47,562 nt of DNA. It comes from Paracoccus aminovorans (lineage in GTDB: Bacteria > Pseudomonadota > Alphaproteobacteria > Rhodobacterales > Rhodobacteraceae). The position numbers and the translations under genes are program-made. The notes beneath the pieces were generated by a model, which worked only from the letters and a program-made list of their open reading frames with translations, made no database searches and was not told the origin of the DNA. This document shows positions 44,060 to 47,562 of this stretch, in pieces (position 1 is the stretch's first letter; every line of letters starts with the position of its first letter). The stretch lies in assembly GCF_001546115.1 (NCBI RefSeq), contig NZ_KQ955209.1, forward strand, positions 435,811-483,372, written 5' to 3'.

Positions 44060-45698
44060 GAAATCCTGCACTTTCTTCAACCTCCTGTAACAGGGAGGTT
44101 TTTTGTTGTCCGGACAACTGGTCTGCACCCAGGCTCAGCGCCAGAATCCCGGCCAGATCGCCGTAGAGCGTCAGTTCGAGCGCCATCCGCTTACCCTTGG
44201 TCGGCACCGGCGTTGCCACGATCTTCTCGATCAGGCCCCGGATCGCGTCGCGCGCCTCGCCGTCCCGGTCTGGTTCCGTCAGCCCCGCGATCAGCGCACG
44301 GATCCGCTCCTGCCAGTTCTCCGCCATCTTCGGGTGGATCCGGGTCGCGTTCGCGGCAGGGGCGGTGGCGAGGTCTTTGTCGATCTGCTTCTGGCGGGCT
44401 TCCAGCTGTTCCATCTTCGCCTTGATGCGCTCGGGCGGCAGGCCGGAGAGCAGCGCGTTCACCAGCGCATCCTGTTCCTTGATGAGTTTTGCCAGTTCCT
44501 TCTCCTTGACGGCCCGGTCATCGACATGGGCGGCGGCGAGGCGGTTGCGCTCGGCGATGTATTCGGCGGCGAAGACCTTCACCAGTTCCGGGTCCATCAG
44601 CCGGTCCGAGAGGATGGTCAGGATTCGCCCTTCCAGATCCTGGCGGGTAATGCCGGTGCGGTTGGTGCAGACCGAGGTCCCCTTGTTGCGAGAGTTCGAG
44701 CAGCCGAAGCGGTCCTTGCCCACGGTCGAGAAGCCGCCACCACAGCAGCCGCACTTGACTAGGCCGGTGAGCAGGAAGCGCGGCTTGCGGCGTTCCCAGG
44801 CTTCCTTGTCGGTCTGTTCGATCTTGCGGCCCTCCTGGCGGGTCTTGACCCGGTCCCAGAGGGACTGGTCGATGATGCGGAGTTCCGGCACCTCGGTGAT
44901 GATCCATTCGGATTCCGGGTTTGGGCGGGCCTGGCGCTTGCCGGTGGCCGGATCCTTCACGAAGGACTGCCGGTTCCAGACCAGCCGCCCGATATAGATC
45001 TCGTTGTTGAGCACGCCGGTGCCGCGTTTGGGATTGCCGTGGATGGTGGATTTGTCCCAGGCCCGGCCGCGTGGGCCGGGGATGCCTTCGCGGTTCAATT
45101 GATCGGCGATGCGGTTGGGCGACATCCCATCGGCATAGGCGGTGAAAATCCGCCGCACGATGGCGGCTTCGTCCTCATTGATCTGTCGGTCGCCGCGCCT
45201 GATCTCGCCGTCCTCGCCCATGTGGCGCAGCACCGTATAGCCGAAGGCATTGCCGCCGCCGGATTTGCCGGCCTCGACGCGGCCGCGCAGGCCCCGGCGG
45301 GTCTTGGCGGCGAGGTCCTTCAGGAACAGCGCGTTCATCGTGCCCTTCAACCCGATATGCATCTCGTCGATGCGGCCCTCGGCTAGGGTCTCGATGACCA
45401 CGCCGGCAAAGGTGAGGTTCTGGTAGAGCGCGGCGATGTCGGCTTGGTTACGCGACAGGCGGTCGAGGGCTTCCGAGATCACGACGTCGAAGCGCCGCTC
45501 GCGGGCATCCTGCTGCAGACGCTGGATGCCGGGACGCATCAGCGAGGCGCCCGAGGTGGCGGCGTCTTCGTAGCTGCCGGTGATCTGCCAGCCGGCGCGG
45601 GCGGCGCGCTCGCGGCAGAGCCGGATCTGGTCCTCGATGGACGAGGCCGATTGCAGGTCGGAGGAATAGCGGGCGTAGATGACGGCGCGCAGGGTCAT
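44016..45698 (-). CDS. Large serine recombinase ending in tRNA-derived repeat
   Basis: A 560-residue large serine recombinase. The resolvase domain holds the nucleophile Ser in AVIYARYSSDLQSASSIEDQ and DVVISEALDRLSRNQ; the recombinase domain follows (TAYADGMSPNRIADQLNREG), then a zinc ribbon (LVKCGCCGGGF ... CSNSRNKGTSVCTNR) and a coiled coil (near 400-450). The last 13 residues, VAGAGFEPAAFRL, and the TGA are encoded by the antisense of the tRNA-fMet 3' half, with the stop in the anticodon loop. This places its attachment site at its own 3' end and makes it the probable integrase of element 3. It looks intact. Confidence 0.94.
   Translation of the reverse strand: MTLRAVIYARYSSDLQSASSIEDQIRLCRERAARAGWQITGSYEDAATSGASLMRPGIQRLQQDARERRFDVVISEALDRLSRNQADIAALYQNLTFAGVVIETLAEGRIDEMHIGLKGTMNALFLKDLAAKTRRGLRGRVEAGKSGGGNAFGYTVLRHMGEDGEIRRGDRQINEDEAAIVRRIFTAYADGMSPNRIADQLNREGIPGPRGRAWDKSTIHGNPKRGTGVLNNEIYIGRLVWNRQSFVKDPATGKRQARPNPESEWIITEVPELRIIDQSLWDRVKTRQEGRKIEQTDKEAWERRKPRFLLTGLVKCGCCGGGFSTVGKDRFGCSNSRNKGTSVCTNRTGITRQDLEGRILTILSDRLMDPELVKVFAAEYIAERNRLAAAHVDDRAVKEKELAKLIKEQDALVNALLSGLPPERIKAKMEQLEARQKQIDKDLATAPAANATRIHPKMAENWQERIRALIAGLTEPDRDGEARDAIRGLIEKIVATPVPTKGKRMALELTLYGDLAGILALSLGADQLSGQQKTSLLQEVEESAGFLVAGAGFEPAAFRL
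44079..44104 (+). terminator. Terminator after att repeat 3
   Basis: AACCTCC, eight-base loop, GGAGGTT followed by TTTTTT in total, 20 bases after the CCA end of repeat 3. It was probably the terminator for tRNA-fMet when element 3 was directly behind it. It lies within the recombinase coding region on the other strand. Confidence 0.8.
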
Positions 45699-45725
45699 GG
45701 GCGGATCTCCGTGCGGAGGGGAAGG

Positions 45726-45932
45726 TCAATCGTCAGGGGCGCCGCGTTCGGCGGCGTGATCGGCGCGGGCGGCATCGCGGGCCAGGGCCCGGACGAAGGC
45801 AAGCAGGTGCTCGGGATGCTGCGCGGATTGCCGATTCCCGGCAAGGGTTTTGTCGGCCGGAGGCGCCGGAACGGAGTCCGCCGTCCGCGCGGCATCTTCC
45901 CTGTCGGCAATATCTCTCCGGTCTCGTGCCAT
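45726..45932 (-). CDS. Small ORF upstream of serine recombinase
   Basis: A 68-residue protein with the helix HLLAFVRALARDAARADHAA near its C-terminus, a pattern I associate with small ORFs preceding recombinases in Rhodobacterales. It lies 27 bases upstream of the recombinase in the same direction, so they are probably co-transcribed. Its function is unknown. An overlapping frame of 113 codons in another phase is less plausible. Confidence 0.55.
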   Translation of the reverse strand: MARDRRDIADREDAARTADSVPAPPADKTLAGNRQSAQHPEHLLAFVRALARDAARADHAAERGAPDD

Positions 45933-46556
45933 GGGCCGAGTTGCTCCCTGCGCCGGAGGGCATGGCCCTTTGGCGTTCGATGATGATGATCCTGGGCGGG
46001 AACGGCCCCGCTGCTGTTCGGATGATCATAGGGCATGGGAACGCCTCTCTAAGCTGAAAACAGGGTTCTCGGGTCGCATGAATGTGGATAACGACCTGAA
46101 AATGCGGAAATCTCACTCTCAAGAGGGGTGAGGCGGAGAAGAAGGTGACAGGCCGAGATGCGCGACGGTCGCATCCCGATCAGTCGAAGGGCTGGCCTTC
46201 GCTCTCAACAGACGTCGGGCGCGAGTTATCCGGATTTTAGGCGCTGGCGGGACAACAATGCCCGCCAGCGCACCGTGCCAAAGGACAGCACTTCAGGCAC
46301 CTTTGTCCTTCTCGCTCCTGCTGCGACCTTGCCGAAACCTCGGATGTATTACCCGGGGTCTTTTGATTTTTGGTTCCTGGTCTTTACGTTCTTTCTTTTT
46401 TATCCCGTGGGAATGGGCGGCGGGCAGAGCCCGCCGCAGGAAGCGCCGTTTCTGGTTTTTGGCTTTTTGATTGGCGGCGTTGCCATTCTCTTTGATTTTT
46501 TTGTCTTATGTTTGCGGGGGAGTGCGCTTTGATGAGGCGCGATCGTGTGGGGCGGG
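45933..46556. other. Non-coding region with two strong hairpins
   Basis: No supported gene. It includes a perfect 11-bp stem GCGCTGGCGGG/CCCGCCAGCGC with nine-base loop (46241-46271) and GCGGCGGGC AGA GCCCGCCGC (46417-46437), separated by a T-rich stretch (46359-46404). A rightward 124-codon frame over it is hydrophobic only because of the T-rich DNA and has no ribosome-binding site. The hairpins could be terminators or dispersed intergenic repeats. Confidence 0.6.
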
Positions 46557-46622
46557 TGGAGTGCCCCCACTGAAGTGGTCCACCCACTGGGATAGAAATA
46601 TCCTGTTCAGGAGGACCATCAG

Positions 46623-46901
46623 ATGGCAGGCAAGCGAGACAAACCGGAAGACATCGTTCTGAAGCTTCGACAGATTGAAGTGCTTCATGGACAGGGAATG
46701 GCAATTTCCGACGCGGTGCGGCAGATCGGCGTGACCGAGCCGACGTATTATCGCTGGCGCAAGCAGTATGGCGGCATGAACCGGGATCAGCTGAAGCGTC
46801 TCAAGGAGCTTGAGGCGGAGAACCAGCGGTTGCGGCGCGCGGTGTCAGATCTGACCTTGGACAAGATGATCCTGAGCGAGGCTGCACGGGGAAACTTCTA
46901 A
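46623..46901 (+). CDS. IS3 transposase OrfA, copy 3
   Basis: Identical in reading to OrfA of copies 1 and 2 (92 residues). Confidence 0.95.
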   Translation: MAGKRDKPEDIVLKLRQIEVLHGQGMAISDAVRQIGVTEPTYYRWRKQYGGMNRDQLKRLKELEAENQRLRRAVSDLTLDKMILSEAARGNF

Positions 46902-46933
46902 GCCCTTCGCGCCGTCGCCAGTGCATTGACCAT

Positions 46934-47562
46934 GTGCGGCAGGCGCTCGGCATATCCGAGCGCCGCGCCTGCCGCATCCTCGGGCAGCACCGCTCGACGC
47001 AACGCAAGGTTCCTTGCGGCGCCCCGGACGAAGAACGGCTGACGGAAGACATCATCACGCTCGCTCGCACCTACGGGCGATATGGCTATCGGATGATCAC
47101 CGGATTGCTGAACAACGCCGGTTGGCATGTAAATCATAAACGCGTGGAACGGATATGGCGGCGTGAAGGGCTGAAGGTCCCGCAAAAGCAGGCAAAGAAG
47201 GGTCGGCTCTGGTTGAACGACGGGTCCTGCGTCCGTCTCCGGCCGGAGCACCCGAACCACGTCTGGTCCTATGATTTCGTTCAGGACCGGACACATGACG
47301 GACGGCTGTTTCGGACGCTCAATATCATCGACGAATTCACGAAGGAGGCGCTGGTGATCCGTGTAAACCGCAGGCTCAATTCCACCGACGTAATCGACGC
47401 CCTGACGGATCTGTTCATCTTGCGTGGCCCGCCTGCGTTCATAAGGTCCGACAATGGCGCGGAATTCATTGCCAAGAAGGTGCAGGGCTGGATCGGCGCA
47501 GTTGGTGCCAAGACCGCGTTCATCGAGCCGGGTTCACCCTGGGAGAACGGGTATTGCGAGAG
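46934..47562 (+). CDS. IS3 transposase OrfB, copy 3, partial
   Basis: The first about 209 codons of OrfB, ending in the Glu-containing SPWENGYCE region at the window edge. No disruption is seen in the visible part. Confidence 0.95.
   Translation, partial: MRQALGISERRACRILGQHRSTQRKVPCGAPDEERLTEDIITLARTYGRYGYRMITGLLNNAGWHVNHKRVERIWRREGLKVPQKQAKKGRLWLNDGSCVRLRPEHPNHVWSYDFVQDRTHDGRLFRTLNIIDEFTKEALVIRVNRRLNSTDVIDALTDLFILRGPPAFIRSDNGAEFIAKKVQGWIGAVGAKTAFIEPGSPWENGYCE

Larger units (their letters stand above)
46557..47562 (+). mobile_element. IS3-family insertion sequence, copy 3 (cut by window)
   Basis: The same element as copy 1, in the same orientation, starting at TGGAGTGCCCCCACTGAAGT and running to the window end (1006 of 1227 bases). 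The left flank is GGGCGGG. Confidence 0.95.

Noticed and set aside
46241..46271. Integron attC site
   Set aside because: The stem is a perfect simple hairpin without the paired R/L boxes and GTT core of attC, and no integron integrase is present.
46158..46532. Apparent membrane protein of 124 codons
   Set aside because: The hydrophobic stretch follows from T-rich non-coding DNA and the frame runs through two hairpins.

Overview
This is high-GC alphaproteobacterial DNA, most likely from a Rhodobacteraceae chromosome (Paracoccus/Rhodobacter relatives). The left edge has the end of an rRNA operon in the order 23S-5S-tRNA-fMet, which is typical of that family, and the mobile genes to its right look Rhodobacterales-like. 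No species can be named from the sequence alone.

The tRNA-fMet gene (1694-1770) has been an integration hotspot. Its last 47 bases (1724-1770) recur exactly, in the same orientation, at 34313-34359 and 44013-44059. These three copies divide the window into tandem elements. Element 1 (about 1771-34359) is a decayed prophage loaded with defence genes, with a tyrosine integrase near its right end. Element 2 (about 34360-44059) has no recombinase; it carries arsenic resistance and a truncated Hhe-type defence gene. Element 3 starts at the third copy and runs off the window; its large serine recombinase ends inside the tRNA-derived repeat.

Element 1, left to right: (a) a leftward, translationally coupled operon of Fic protein, an unrecognised 560-residue protein and a PLD-like protein (1931-7223), preceded by AAAGGAT/ATCCTTT palindromes; (b) a truncated gene and IS3 copy 1; (c) a phage head block (portal, protease, capsid, connector, head closure; 8983-13612) with neither terminase nor tail genes; (d) an IS21 remnant and a junction of two broken genes, the C-terminus of a restriction subunit and the N-terminus of a ParB-type methylase; (e) a leftward defence operon of Dcm methylase, GHKL ATPase, Z1 ATPase, PD-(D/E)XK protein and AIPR protein with a divergent vsr (15626-25118); (f) a leftward early phage operon (HTH, small ORF, VRR-NUC nuclease, replication-like protein, unknown; 25177-27758) with spaced palindromes inside the replication-like gene; (g) a WYL regulator, an unknown gene, the integrase, and IS110 and IS5 insertions.

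Element 2 has an orphan ParD-like antitoxin and two convergent arsenic operons (arsR-arsP-trx-osmC rightward; arsR-acr3-arsC-arsH leftward), each with a palindromic operator candidate. A partial plus a full IS3 copy follow, the latter cutting off a DUF4011 helicase gene. Element 3 shows the serine recombinase, a small companion ORF, a hairpin-rich non-coding stretch and a third IS3 copy cut by the window end.

The strongest leads are the Fic-unknown-PLD operon as a possible undescribed defence module, the palindrome array inside the replication-like gene as a possible origin, the matching sequence upstream of the integrase and the early operon, and the recombinase whose C-terminus is written on the antisense strand of the tRNA. 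Functions are assigned from motifs and context; no database search was possible.
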